In this document: positions 46,391 to 56,455 of the stretch, piece by piece
Layout of the letters: the number at the start of each line of letters is the position of its first letter
Numbering within the stretch: position 1 is the stretch's first letter
Source of the DNA: Lachnospiraceae bacterium
GTDB taxonomy: Bacteria > Bacillota > Clostridia > Lachnospirales > Lachnospiraceae
Direction of reading: 5' to 3'
Length of the DNA stretch: 64,000 nt
Assembly: GCA_017527205.1 (NCBI GenBank)
Contig: JAFXQK010000075.1
Span: 1-64,000, forward strand
Translations under genes and position numbers: made by a program
Notes under the pieces: generated by a model
The model's input: the letters and a program-made list of their open reading frames with translations, nothing else
The model's database searches: none
Told to the model about the DNA's origin: nothing

Positions 46391-47764
46391 ATGGGAACAA
46401 AGGAAACAAAAACAGGGGGCTGGCGCTCCAACAAATGGGTGAGGGCTGCAATTCCCGCACTGCTTCTGCACTGTAGTATTGGTACCGTTTATTGCTGGAG
46501 TATTTTCAGCCAGGAGATCGCTGATTACATTGGTTACACCAAGAGCGCAACGGAATGGGCATTTAGCTTCGCCATTTTCTTCCTTGGCATGTCTGCTGCA
46601 TTCCTCGGAAACGTCGTAGAGAAGGACATTCACAAGTCTTCGCTGATCGCAACGATCTGTTTTGCAGTCGGCATGGCATTGACTGGTTTCTTCATTTATT
46701 ATGGCGGCCAGCACGTAACAGTTTTGGCTGACGGAACAAAGCAGGGATCTCCCATCGCACTGATTGGCATTTATGTTTCCTATGGTTTCATCATGGGAAT
46801 CGGTCTTGGTACCGGATATCTTTCTCCCGTAAAGACGTTAATGCTTTGGTTCTCTGACAGAAAAGGTCTTGCAACCGGCCTTGCAGTAGCAGGCTTCGGC
46901 GCGGCAAAGGCAATCGCAAGCCCGATCATGCAGTGGATGCTTCATGGACTTGGCGAGGGCGGCATCTACAAGATGTTCATCATTCTTGCAGGCGTATACT
47001 TCGTGATGATGTTTATCGGTCATTTGCTTTTGAAGAAGCCTGAAGGATGGCATGAGCCTCAGTCTAAGGACGCAAAGCCTAGCATTACGCAGGTGTTAAA
47101 GACCAAGCCTCTTACCAACTACATCGGTATCTGGCTGATGTTCTATATCAACATTACCTGTGGTCTTGCCCTGATTTCTCAGGAGAAGATGATTGTAAAG
47201 TGTATTGGCCTTGCAGCTTCCGTAGGTATTATTTCTACGATTTCTGCCATCTTTAATGCGGGCGGTCGTCTTGGCTTCTCTGCATGGGCAGATACCATGA
47301 AGGACAGAAACACGATTTATAAGATGATTTTTATTCTTTCCATCGCGTTCACGGCATTGGTTATGGTAACAAACGGCATCAAGAACGGTGAAGGAAATGG
47401 ACTGTTGGTATTCCTTGTACTTGCACTGATCTTCTTTGTAAACGCAGGATACGGCGGCGGCTTCTCCAATGTTCCGACGCTCCTTTCTGATCACTATGGC
47501 ATGGGTTCCATCAGTGCCATCCATGGCATTACGCTTTCCGCTTGGGCTTTCGCTGGTCTGACCGGTAATCAGGTGGCTACCTATATCGTAAACCATACGG
47601 GTGAGTGGGTTGACCATGATGGAACAAAGATGAATCCCGTTGGATATCAGAACGTGTTGTACTTTACCATCGCCCTTTACGTAATTGCTTTGGTTCTCTG
47701 TCTGGTACTGGTTAAGCCTACCGACAAGGCTCTGGAAGCAAAGAAGGCAAAGAAGGCTGCATAA
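46391..47764 (+). CDS. OFA-family MFS transporter
   Basis: The 457-residue membrane protein has twelve hydrophobic segments. It begins LLLHCSIGTVYCWSIF and has GIGLGTGYLSPVKTLMLWF and DRKGLATGLAVAGFGAAK, hallmarks of the oxalate/formate antiporter family of the major facilitator superfamily. The real substrate is often another small carboxylate; it is not known here. ATG 46391 is favoured; a GTG at 46382 is the alternative. A terminator follows at 47802. Confidence 0.88.
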   Translation: MGTKETKTGGWRSNKWVRAAIPALLLHCSIGTVYCWSIFSQEIADYIGYTKSATEWAFSFAIFFLGMSAAFLGNVVEKDIHKSSLIATICFAVGMALTGFFIYYGGQHVTVLADGTKQGSPIALIGIYVSYGFIMGIGLGTGYLSPVKTLMLWFSDRKGLATGLAVAGFGAAKAIASPIMQWMLHGLGEGGIYKMFIILAGVYFVMMFIGHLLLKKPEGWHEPQSKDAKPSITQVLKTKPLTNYIGIWLMFYINITCGLALISQEKMIVKCIGLAASVGIISTISAIFNAGGRLGFSAWADTMKDRNTIYKMIFILSIAFTALVMVTNGIKNGEGNGLLVFLVLALIFFVNAGYGGGFSNVPTLLSDHYGMGSISAIHGITLSAWAFAGLTGNQVATYIVNHTGEWVDHDGTKMNPVGYQNVLYFTIALYVIALVLCLVLVKPTDKALEAKKAKKAA

Positions 47765-47801
47765 GACGTAGCGAGTTTTGTAAACTGAAACGATTTTTCA
47801 T

Positions 47802-47836
47802 AAGAGGCTGCCCTAATCGGCGGCCTCTTTGAGACT
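47802..47836 (+). terminator. Terminator after the OFA transporter
   Basis: AAGAGGCTGCC (47802-47812) pairs with GGCGGCCTCTT (47819-47829), followed by a short T-run. Confidence 0.75.
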
Positions 47837-47889
47837 GTAGAAGCTTTTTAGGCAAGTGTGCTTTTAGGTTCACGTGGGAGGAAGAGAGC

Positions 47890-48756
47890 ATGATTGACGG
47901 AAAAACAAGAACCTGTGGACTGATTGGAAATCCCGTGGAGCATACCATGTCCCCGGCAATCCAAAATTTTTTGGCAGACCACACGGGGCAAAACTTAAGA
48001 TATCTTCCTTATTTGGTTGAAGCCGAAGAACTGGAAGGAGCAGTGGAAGGAGCTTTTGCCCTGAATTTTCTTGGATTGAACGTAACGGTACCCTATAAGA
48101 GTGACGTCATTCCGTTCCTTTCGGATATTGACGAGTTGGCATCACAAATTGGCGCGGTCAATACGTTGGTTCGGACAAAGGATGGCTTCAAAGGGTATAA
48201 TACGGACATGCCGGGGCTATGCCGTGCCATGCAGTCTGATGGCGCGGGCATTTGTGGGGAAAAGGTCCTAGTGCTTGGAGCAGGAGGTGTGGCAAGAGCC
48301 GTTGCCCTGATGCTGGCAAGAGAGGGTGCCAGGGAGATTCGGATTTTAAATAGGACTCTTTCGAAGGCTGAAGAGATTGCCAGGGAGGTCAATGAGCTTG
48401 AAGGTCGACAGATCGTCATACCCATGAAGACAGAGGGGTGGCGGGAGCTCCCTGAGGGTGAAAAATATTTGGTCATTCAGGCAACAAAGGTTGGCATGTT
48501 TCCGTTGGTAGATGAGGTCCTTATTTCGGATGAGGCATTTTATCAGAAGGTAAAATTTGGGTATGATCTGATTTACAATCCAGAGGACACCAGATTTATG
48601 AAGCTGGTACGGCAGGCAGGCGGAAAGGCATGCAATGGGTTTAAGATGCTGCTTTATCAGGGAATCATCGCATTTGAACTTTGGACGGGCGAGAAGATTT
48701 CGGAAGAACTGGCAGAGGAGACCTATGCGTATGCCTTGGAACAGATGAAGCACTGA
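47890..48756 (+). CDS. aroE: Shikimate dehydrogenase
   Basis: AroE reduces 3-dehydroshikimate with NADPH in aromatic amino-acid synthesis. The 288-residue protein has the substrate motif SPAIQN, the catalytic lysine in NVTVPYK, and the coenzyme loop VLGAGGVARA. GTGGGAGGA lies before ATG 47890. It is followed by aroK and aroQ, all + strand, making a compact shikimate operon. Confidence 0.95.
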   Translation: MIDGKTRTCGLIGNPVEHTMSPAIQNFLADHTGQNLRYLPYLVEAEELEGAVEGAFALNFLGLNVTVPYKSDVIPFLSDIDELASQIGAVNTLVRTKDGFKGYNTDMPGLCRAMQSDGAGICGEKVLVLGAGGVARAVALMLAREGAREIRILNRTLSKAEEIAREVNELEGRQIVIPMKTEGWRELPEGEKYLVIQATKVGMFPLVDEVLISDEAFYQKVKFGYDLIYNPEDTRFMKLVRQAGGKACNGFKMLLYQGIIAFELWTGEKISEELAEETYAYALEQMKH

Positions 48757-48775
48757 GGAAGATGGGAAAATACGA

Positions 48776-49312
48776 ATGGAACAAGTGACGAAGCTAAAGA
48801 GAAACGTGTTGCTAATTGGTTTTATGGGTTCTGGAAAGACGACCGTTGGAAGGAAGCTCTCCTGGAAGCTCAGGGTTCCCGTGGAGGATACGGACAGCCT
48901 GATTGAGCAGAAGGCCGGAAGGACGATTATGGAGATTTTTCAGACGGAGGGCGAGGAGTCGTTTCGTAAGATGGAGACCGAGGAGCTGCGAGAGATTTGT
49001 GGCAGGAACTACCGCAGAATTTTATCCGTAGGCGGCGGAACGCCCGTGCGGGAAGAAAATCGGGAGCTTCTAAAAAAATGTGGTACGGTTATTTATTTGA
49101 GGGTAAAGCCGGAAACGGTTTATGAGAGACTTAAGGGGGATAAGACGAGGCCGCTTCTTCAGACGGAAAATCCATTGGAGAGAATCCGTGAGCTGATCAA
49201 GGCAAGAGAGCGAGCCTATGAAGAGTGCGCAGACGTAATTTTGGACGTGGACGACCTGGATGCGGAGGAATGCGCGGACAGGCTGGCGAGATGGTTGGAG
49301 GTAAATGCATGA
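48776..49312 (+). CDS. aroK: Shikimate kinase
   Basis: AroK phosphorylates shikimate with ATP. The 178-residue protein has the P-loop GFMGSGKTT (about residues 15-23), the shikimate-binding DTDS, and the loop SVGGGTPV. It starts 19 bases after aroE and overlaps aroQ by ATGA, so the three genes are probably translated as one unit. Confidence 0.95.
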   Translation: MEQVTKLKRNVLLIGFMGSGKTTVGRKLSWKLRVPVEDTDSLIEQKAGRTIMEIFQTEGEESFRKMETEELREICGRNYRRILSVGGGTPVREENRELLKKCGTVIYLRVKPETVYERLKGDKTRPLLQTENPLERIRELIKARERAYEECADVILDVDDLDAEECADRLARWLEVNA

Positions 49313-49749
49313 AGCTGTTAGTGATCAATGGACCAAATTTAAATTTTTTAGGAATTCGTGAAAAGGAAGTATATGGAAATCAGGATTATCAGTATCTGCT
49401 GGACATGATTCAAAGAAAGGCAGAGGAAGTAGGCTGCGAGATTGAGGTTTTTCAGAGCAATCATGAGGGAGCCATCATTGACCGCATTCAGGCGGCGTAT
49501 TTTGACGGAACGGCTGGAATTGTAATCAATCCCGGGGCTTATACACATTATTCCTATGCGATTCATGATGCGTTGGCAAGCGTTACGACTATGCCGAAGG
49601 TTGAGATACATATTTCTGACATTACCAAGCGGGAGAATTTCCGAAAGGTATCCGTGACGGCTCCGGCCTGTGACGCACAAATTTATGGGCATGGTCTTGA
49701 AGGCTATTGCATGGCCATTGACAAGGTGCTTAGCATCATTGGAAAATAA
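49309..49749 (+). CDS. aroQ: 3-dehydroquinate dehydratase, type II
   Basis: The type II enzyme removes water from 3-dehydroquinate. The 146-residue product has GPNLNFLG, the catalytic Tyr in EVYG, the loop INPGAYTHYS and the His of EIHISD. It starts inside the aroK stop codon. Bases 49750-49917 contain a ribosome site (AGGAGG) and AT-rich promoter-like sequence for the next gene but no other ORF. Confidence 0.95.
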   Translation: MKLLVINGPNLNFLGIREKEVYGNQDYQYLLDMIQRKAEEVGCEIEVFQSNHEGAIIDRIQAAYFDGTAGIVINPGAYTHYSYAIHDALASVTTMPKVEIHISDITKRENFRKVSVTAPACDAQIYGHGLEGYCMAIDKVLSIIGK

Positions 49750-49917
49750 GGAAAAAAGAAGAAAATGCCATGCTGAAAAAGACAGGGTATAGGCTAGAGA
49801 AAGGGCACTAGATGAAAATAAATGGAAAAAATTTTAAAAATATGTTGAAATGTTAGCGTTTTTATATTAAACTGTTAAAGAATTATAACCGTGAAAACTT
49901 TAGGAGGATATTTTTTT

Positions 49918-50475
49918 ATGATTTCTGCAGGTGATTTCAGAAATGGCATGACCATTGAATTGGATAATAACGTATTCCAGATCGTAGAATTCCAGCACGT
50001 AAAGCCTGGTAAGGGTGCTGCTTTCGTACGCACCAAGCTGAAGAATATTAAGTCCGGCGGCGTGGTTGAGAGAACCTTCCGTCCTACCGAGAAGTGCCCT
50101 CAGGCGCGTATCGACAGAAAGGACATGCAGTATTCCTATTCTGATGGCGACCTTTTCTATTTCATGGATACCGAGACCTTTGATCAGATCGCATTGAACG
50201 CAGAGACCGTTGGCGATGCGCTGAAGTTTGTTGTTGAGAACGAAGTTTGCAAGATTTGTTCCCACAATGGAAGCGTATTCTCCGTTGAGCCTCCTCTGTT
50301 CGTAGAACTGACCATTACGGATACCGAGCCTGGCTTCAAGGGTGACACCGCCACCGGTGCAAGCAAGCCCGCTATCGTAGAGACTGGTGCACAGGTAATG
50401 GTTCCTCTGTTCGTAGAGCAGGGCGACAAGATCAAGATCGACACCAGAACTGGTGAGTATCTGTCCAGAGTATAA
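49918..50475 (+). CDS. efp: Elongation factor P
   Basis: EF-P relieves ribosomes stalled on polyproline. The 185-residue protein has the three beta domains of the family: the KOW-like first with PGKGAAF (the modifiable lysine region near residue 32), then TFRPTEK and the C-terminal domain ending [14 protein letters not shown] lies at 49902-49907. A terminator follows at 50521. Confidence 0.96.
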   Translation: MISAGDFRNGMTIELDNNVFQIVEFQHVKPGKGAAFVRTKLKNIKSGGVVERTFRPTEKCPQARIDRKDMQYSYSDGDLFYFMDTETFDQIALNAETVGDALKFVVENEVCKICSHNGSVFSVEPPLFVELTITDTEPGFKGDTATGASKPAIVETGAQVMVPLFVEQGDKIKIDTRTGEYLSRV

Positions 50476-50520
50476 TAGATCCAGTTGGATTTATCCAAAG
50501 CAGACATGACAGACTTGTAA

Positions 50521-50558
50521 GACAATGAACTTCCCTTAAGGAAGCTCATTGTCTTTTC
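50521..50558 (+). terminator. Terminator after efp
   Basis: GACAATGA-A-CTTCC (50521-50534) pairs with GGAAG-C-TCATTGTC (50540-50553), followed by TTTTC. Confidence 0.85.
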
Positions 50559-50639
50559 TGTTGCGGTTTTTTAGTGATTCGAAGAAGGGGCGCGTCATGG
50601 GGGTGCGACGCAGCCAAGCGGCTTGATAAGGGCGAATGC

Positions 50640-51554
50640 ATGAACAAAAACGAATTTGCAGAAGAGGTCAGAAGGAGTCTGGCTGAGAGCTTTGGAGAGG
50701 AAATGGAGGTAAGGCTTCAGAAGGTTAAAAAGAACAATGGCGTTACGCTGTTGGGGGTAATGGTCAATGATAAGAAGAGAAATATTGCGCCAACGCTGTA
50801 TTTAGATGATTTATATGGAGAGTATCAAAATGGCCGCCCGTTTGAGGAGGTTCTTAGCGTTATCAGGGAGAATCTAAAGCGTGGTATGCCTAAGGGAAAT
50901 ATTGACATGGAGTTCTTTATGGACTTTGAGAAGGTCAAGGAGAAAATATGCTATCGATTAGTCAATCGGGAAAGGAATGAGCAAACTCTGGAACAAGTCC
51001 CAAATATCCCATTCTTGGATCTGGCGATTACCTTTTTCTATGTCTTTTGGAATGATGAGATTGGTGGAGGAAGCATTTCCGTTACGAATGAGCATGTGGA
51101 GAGATGGGGGACTAGTGTGGCGGAGCTTTGGAAAATTGCAAATGAAAACACGAGGAGAATCTATCCGGAACAATGTTGTCCGATGGAGGAGCTTTTATTA
51201 GAGCTCATGGGAAGACATTCTAAAATTTGGCCTGCCCTTCCGGAAGAGAACGGCTGGGGACCTTTTTCGATGAAAATCCTGACAAACCACATGAGAAGCA
51301 ATGGCTCAGCCGTGATGCTGTATGATGGATATCTGGAACAGCTGGCGGAGAAGCTCGACTGTAACTATTATATTATCCCTTGCTCAATTCATGAAGTGAT
51401 CATGCTCCCTGAGATTCAGGAATTTGGAAAAGCCTTTTTAAAGGAGATGATTCAGGACGCAAATGAGCATGTTGTAGATCCGCAGGAATTTCTGTCAAAT
51501 AGTGTCTATTACTATAACAGAGAGCAGAAAAAGGTAGAACTTGTCATCCCTTAA
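50640..51554 (+). CDS. DUF5688 family protein
   Basis: The 304-residue product starts MNKNEFAEEVRRSL and has GVTLLGVMVNDKKRNIAPTLYL and a later PCSIHEVIMLPE, which I recognise as the Lachnospiraceae DUF5688 pattern. Role unknown; no membrane segment or signal is seen. ATG 50640 has AAGGG upstream; an earlier in-frame start at 50574 lacks a site. Confidence 0.75.
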   Translation: MNKNEFAEEVRRSLAESFGEEMEVRLQKVKKNNGVTLLGVMVNDKKRNIAPTLYLDDLYGEYQNGRPFEEVLSVIRENLKRGMPKGNIDMEFFMDFEKVKEKICYRLVNRERNEQTLEQVPNIPFLDLAITFFYVFWNDEIGGGSISVTNEHVERWGTSVAELWKIANENTRRIYPEQCCPMEELLLELMGRHSKIWPALPEENGWGPFSMKILTNHMRSNGSAVMLYDGYLEQLAEKLDCNYYIIPCSIHEVIMLPEIQEFGKAFLKEMIQDANEHVVDPQEFLSNSVYYYNREQKKVELVIP

Positions 51555-51592
51555 GATTTTCTAAACAAAGGGCTTTTGGAAAAATGAAGGTA

Positions 51593-51622
51593 GACATTCC
51601 AAGGGTTTTATGGTAGTATAAT
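51593..51622 (+). promoter_or_regulatory. Promoter for tRNA-Arg
   Basis: TATAAT at 51617-51622; a GACATT at 51593-51598, 18 bases upstream, is a weak -35. The start of transcription would fall near 51629. Confidence 0.4.
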
Positions 51623-51624
51623 TC

Positions 51625-51745
51625 AAGGTGACGCAAATTTTAAGACTTCAAAATGACTGGCGACCGTAGTCTAATGGATAAAACGATGGCCTCCGACGCC
51701 GTTGTTGCAGGTTCGAGTCCTGTCGGTCGCACGATGCGTCACCTT
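51625..51745 (+). other. 11-bp perfect inverted repeat enclosing tRNA-Arg
   Basis: AAGGTGACGCA (51625-51635) is the exact reverse complement of TGCGTCACCTT (51735-51745), which is followed by GTTTTT. The tRNA lies between. The right arm plus T-run could form a terminator or a processing stem with the 5' leader. Confidence 0.75.
51660..51731 (+). tRNA. tRNA-Arg (anticodon CCG)
   Basis: The acceptor arms GCGACCG (51660-51666) and CGGTCGC pair fully. The anticodon stem ATGGC/GCCGT encloses loop CTCCGAC with anticodon CCG, reading CGG. The T arm is GCAGG-TTCGAGT-CCTGT. The D arm is AT-rich but has the usual AATGGA loop. CCA is not encoded. Confidence 0.92.
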
Positions 51746-51764
51746 GTTTTTGAAGAGAGGAAGT

Positions 51765-53012
51765 ATGAAGGATAAAATACAGAAAATTTGGAATGTCGCA
51801 CTAAAAAATGGGAAATATGTTTTTCCCGTGATTGTCTGTCTTGCCGTGGCGATTACCGTTGTCATTGCATTAAAGGCGAGCGGCGTTCACCATGATGAAC
51901 TGAATCAAATTGGCGAGACCATCCAGACGTCTGAGAGCCAAACGCAGACCTCCAGCGAAGAAGTTAGCGATGAGGTTACACTTGTTAAGAATGAGGATCC
52001 GAATGTTCAGAACCTCATTGAGTCGTATTATAATGCGTTGGCAAGCGGTGATGAAGCAGTCCTGAATGCCCTTTGTGACAAGGTGGAAGAGATGGACATG
52101 CTTTGGTTTGTAGAAATCTCGAAATACATTGAGTATTATCCCAATCTGGAGATCTATACAAAGCCCGGATATGCTGAGGGTGAGACGATCGCGTATGTCT
52201 GCTTCAAAGTAAAGATGACGGGTAAGGAAGCGGAATATCCGACCTATGCCATGCATTATCTCTGCACGGCGGCAGACGGATCGTTGTACATTAAGCGTAC
52301 TGCCAGGTCAAATGAGCAGGATGAGTATGTGACGAAGGTTAGCGAACAGGCAGACGTCTTGGAGCTAATCAATATGGTGAAGGTAGAATTTGATAACCTG
52401 ATTGCCGAACAACCTGATCTTCTGGCATATATGGATGAGGTTTCCAATGACGTCAAGAGAACGGTTGGAGAAGAGCTCGGAAGCCAAAAGGCTGCCAGTG
52501 ATCCGGATGGTACGGGAGAGACACAAGGCCAGGAAGGCGGAGAAGGAACCGACGGGGAAGGCCAAACGGGAACGGGTGATGGCGATCAGAACGGGGATGC
52601 GAATACAACGGAGGAAATCTATGCCGTTGCATCCACGACGGTTAACGTTAGAAAATCAGACAGCCAGAAGGCAGAGAAGCTGGGAAGGCTGACCGGTGGA
52701 ACGAAGGTTCGTGTTTTGGAACAGCTTGTCAATGGCTGGACCAAGATTTTATTTGAAAAGCAAGAGGGTTACGTGATGTCCCAGTACCTCAAGGTACAGG
52801 AATCCGCCCAGAATTATACGCCGATTGGCAAGGTTAAGGCGACGGATAACATTAACGTCCGCGCGGATGCCAGCACGAATTCTTCAAAGATCGGAACGCT
52901 TGTCAAGGGTGACGAGGTCGATCTGTTGGCTGTGGAAGGTGATTGGTGCAAGATCAATTTCAAGAATCAGATTGCTTACGTGAAGTCGGAGTTTGTTGAA
53001 CAGGTGGAATAA
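51765..53012 (+). CDS. Membrane-anchored protein with two SH3b domains
   Basis: ATG 51765 follows GAGAGG. The 415-residue product has one N-terminal membrane helix (VFPVIVCLAVAITVVIAL). An NTF2-like segment follows (NLIESYYNALASGDEAVLNALC). A Gly/Thr/Glu/Asp-rich linker (about 250-285) leads to two bacterial SH3 repeats (TTVNVRKSDSQKAEKLG; INVRADASTNSSKIG). Such proteins bind cell-wall peptides or regulate wall enzymes. The membrane helix has no lipobox. Confidence 0.8.
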   Translation: MKDKIQKIWNVALKNGKYVFPVIVCLAVAITVVIALKASGVHHDELNQIGETIQTSESQTQTSSEEVSDEVTLVKNEDPNVQNLIESYYNALASGDEAVLNALCDKVEEMDMLWFVEISKYIEYYPNLEIYTKPGYAEGETIAYVCFKVKMTGKEAEYPTYAMHYLCTAADGSLYIKRTARSNEQDEYVTKVSEQADVLELINMVKVEFDNLIAEQPDLLAYMDEVSNDVKRTVGEELGSQKAASDPDGTGETQGQEGGEGTDGEGQTGTGDGDQNGDANTTEEIYAVASTTVNVRKSDSQKAEKLGRLTGGTKVRVLEQLVNGWTKILFEKQEGYVMSQYLKVQESAQNYTPIGKVKATDNINVRADASTNSSKIGTLVKGDEVDLLAVEGDWCKINFKNQIAYVKSEFVEQVE

Positions 53013-53114
53013 TATGATTCCTCAATGGGATATTATTGTATACAAGTATGTGATTTTGTGCATTTTCCACAAATTTATTCCGAAAAATTTTACGCGTTAA
53101 TTGGATAAAGCACA

Positions 53115-53143
53115 TTGTATTTTTGATTCGATGGGTATATAAT
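53115..53143 (+). promoter_or_regulatory. Promoter for gdhA
   Basis: TTGTAT (53115-53120), 17 bases, TATAAT (53138-53143). Confidence 0.6.
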
Positions 53144-53153
53144 GTCAGCAATG

Positions 53154-53209
53154 GGACAAAGGCGTTCTAGAAAAGGGGCGACTTTGTCCTTTTCTATCTA
53201 GTTTTTGAT
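53154..53209 (+). other. Leader hairpin before gdhA
   Basis: GGACAAAG (53154-53161) pairs with CTTTGTCC (53182-53189), then a T-rich run. It lies in the leader between the promoter and the ribosome site at about 53250, so it could act as an attenuator. Confidence 0.55.
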
Positions 53210-53259
53210 TCAGAGAGGATTGGAACGCAGGATCCAAAAAATATATAAGGAGGACATGA

Positions 53260-54609
<1,350 letters not shown>

Positions 54610-54654
54610 AGTTGTGACGAAGGTCACGCAGTTGCAAGCTAAATAATTGTTTGG

Positions 54655-54690
54655 AAACCCATGGCTTTCGGGCTGTGGGTTTTCTTTTTT
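54655..54690 (+). terminator. Terminator after gdhA
   Basis: AAACCCA (54655-54661) pairs with TGGGTTT (54676-54682), followed by CTTTTTT. Confidence 0.75.
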
Positions 54691-54692
54691 CA

Positions 54693-54721
54693 TTGACTAT
54701 ATCCTGATTTTAGGCTATTAT
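54693..54721 (+). promoter_or_regulatory. Promoter for the ADP-ribosylglycohydrolase
   Basis: TTGACT (54693-54698), 17 bases, TATTAT (54716-54721). GCAAGGTGATTT occurs twice downstream (about 54744 and 54804), a direct repeat of unknown use. Confidence 0.6.
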
Positions 54722-54837
54722 TATTTATATAGTATTGGGAGATTGCAAGGTGATTTTCAGCCCGAACGGAAACGAAGCGACCTGCTGGAAGAGAGCAAAA
54801 ACATCGCAAGGTGATTTGTAAAAGGAGGATTGTGGGG

Positions 54838-56025
54838 ATGTACGTCAATAAAATACTTCAGAGATTTTATACGCAAAATGATACCGAGGTAAATCCTGAC
54901 CAGATTCGCGGTTGCCTTTATGGCGGAGCCGTAGGAAATGCATTGGGGTACTCGGTTGTTTTTATGAATGAGGAAGACATCCGTAAACAGTTTGGGGAGA
55001 AGGGCATTACGGAGTTTCAGATTGCGAGAGAGGGCGGCAAGGCCATGATTTCTGACGATACGCAGATGACCCTCTTTACGGCAAATGGTCTGCTTGCTGC
55101 TGACACAAAGGCAAAGATTGGCAACATTCAGGTTTGGCCGAGAAGCTATGTTGCCATGGCATATCAGGATTGGCTGAGAACGCAGGAGATGAGCTATGAG
55201 GACTACTGTAAGGCAATGGAGGATCCTGAGAATATCATGCATTGCGTATGCTGGCTTTCCGACGTGCCTGAGCTCTATTGTCGGAGACTTCCCGGGAATA
55301 CCTGCCTGTCCGCCTTGAAGATTCGTAAAAATGCGAATTATTTTGCAGAAGATTATACGAAGGACGTCGTTAACAACAGTAAGGGCTGCGGCGGCGTGAT
55401 GCGTATTGCTCCTTTGGGCCTGATGTATCATAAAATGAATACGTTGCGATTAGATGGTGAGGCAGCACAGATTGCTGCAATCACGCATGGAAATTCCCTC
55501 GGATACATGCCGGCGGCAATGCTGACGCATATCATTAACCGCATTGTTTTCCCGAAGGAGGAGCTGACGCTAAAGCAGATTGTCGTGGAAGCCATGCAGA
55601 AGATGATGGAACTGTTTGAATCGGACGAGCATCTGAACGAGTTCGCGGACATCATTGATCTTGCCATTTCCCTTTCGGAGAATGAAGAGAGTGATCAGGA
55701 CAACATTCGTAAGATTGGTGAGGGATGGGTAGCTGAAGAAACCCTGGCGATTGCAATTTATTGTGCACTCCGCCATCAGGATAGCTTCTCAGATGGCATT
55801 ATCGCTGCGGTCAACCACGCGGGCGACAGCGATTCGACAGGAGCCATTGCCGGAAACATTCTTGGAGCGCTTCTGGGATATGATCGTATGGAAGAGAAGT
55901 GGAAGAAGAATCTGGAGCTCTCAGACGTCATTATGGAGCTTGCGGATGACCTTTGCATGTGGATTCAGATGTCGGACAAGAGCAGCTTTGATGATCCGAA
56001 GTGGATGAAGAAGTATTACAGATAA
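54838..56025 (+). CDS. ADP-ribosylglycohydrolase family protein
   Basis: These enzymes remove ADP-ribose from proteins or small molecules using two magnesium ions. The 395-residue protein has the metal motif ISDDTQMTLFTA (about residue 72) and the C-terminal HAGDSDSTGAIAGN (about 322), both complete. ATG 54838 lies 9 bases after AGGAGG. Target is unknown; a DraG-like nitrogen role is possible but not supported by a partner gene. Confidence 0.9.
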   Translation: MYVNKILQRFYTQNDTEVNPDQIRGCLYGGAVGNALGYSVVFMNEEDIRKQFGEKGITEFQIAREGGKAMISDDTQMTLFTANGLLAADTKAKIGNIQVWPRSYVAMAYQDWLRTQEMSYEDYCKAMEDPENIMHCVCWLSDVPELYCRRLPGNTCLSALKIRKNANYFAEDYTKDVVNNSKGCGGVMRIAPLGLMYHKMNTLRLDGEAAQIAAITHGNSLGYMPAAMLTHIINRIVFPKEELTLKQIVVEAMQKMMELFESDEHLNEFADIIDLAISLSENEESDQDNIRKIGEGWVAEETLAIAIYCALRHQDSFSDGIIAAVNHAGDSDSTGAIAGNILGALLGYDRMEEKWKKNLELSDVIMELADDLCMWIQMSDKSSFDDPKWMKKYYR

Positions 56026-56040
56026 GGAGCTTGGAATGAA

Positions 56041-56075
56041 AAAGGGGCGATGAGATCATCTCACCGCCCTTATTC
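56041..56075 (+). terminator. Convergent terminator
   Basis: A stem GGGGCG..TGAGA / TCTCA..CGCCC (56044-56071) with one mismatch, followed by T and A runs on opposite strands, lies between convergent genes at 54838 (+) and 56115 (-). Confidence 0.7.
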
Positions 56076-56114
56076 TATACAATATTTACTTAATAGGATT
56101 TATTCGTAAAGGAA

Positions 56115-56303
56115 TTAATAGCTGGCATCCTGCTCATTCTGCCCCTGTTCCTTTTCCTTGGCAATTCTCTTTACGGCATCAGCATATTTGTCATAGATCT
56201 CTTCCGGTGCGAGCCCAGAAAGACTCTGATGCTGCAGATAGAGGAGGGCCAAGGCTTCTACCTCATTCGTGGGAAATCCTGAATTATTCGTTGCGTCCAT
56301 CAT
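56115..56303 (-). CDS. Small conserved hypothetical protein
   Basis: The 62-residue product begins MMDATNNSGFPTNEVEALALLYLQ. A perfect AAAGGAG sits 7 bases before ATG 56303 (minus strand), and a promoter with TTGAAT-17-TATAAT lies upstream at 56338-56366. It has an amphipathic helix with LSGLAPEEIYDKYADAV. The pattern recurs in Lachnospiraceae as small cytosolic proteins of unknown role. The strong signals support a real gene. Confidence 0.8.
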   Translation of the reverse strand: MMDATNNSGFPTNEVEALALLYLQHQSLSGLAPEEIYDKYADAVKRIAKEKEQGQNEQDASY

Positions 56304-56337
56304 AAGAAAGCTCCTTTCTCTTCAAGTTCTTTTTATT

Positions 56338-56366
56338 ATTATAATAAATCTGTCTAAATTATTCAA
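56338..56366 (-). promoter_or_regulatory. Promoter for the small minus-strand gene
   Basis: On the minus strand TTGAAT (56361-56366), 17 bases, TATAAT (56338-56343). It overlaps no coding sequence and faces away from the thrH promoter. Confidence 0.65.
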
Positions 56367-56382
56367 GCGGTTTTTGAAGCGT

Positions 56383-56412
56383 TTGACTTTCCGTTAAGGG
56401 ATGTGTTATACT
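56383..56412 (+). promoter_or_regulatory. Promoter for thrH
   Basis: TTGACT (56383-56388), 18 bases, TATACT (56407-56412). Confidence 0.6.
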
Positions 56413-56455
56413 AAACATTGTGTTTACACTGTGATGATAGTTTGGAGGAAGAAAA

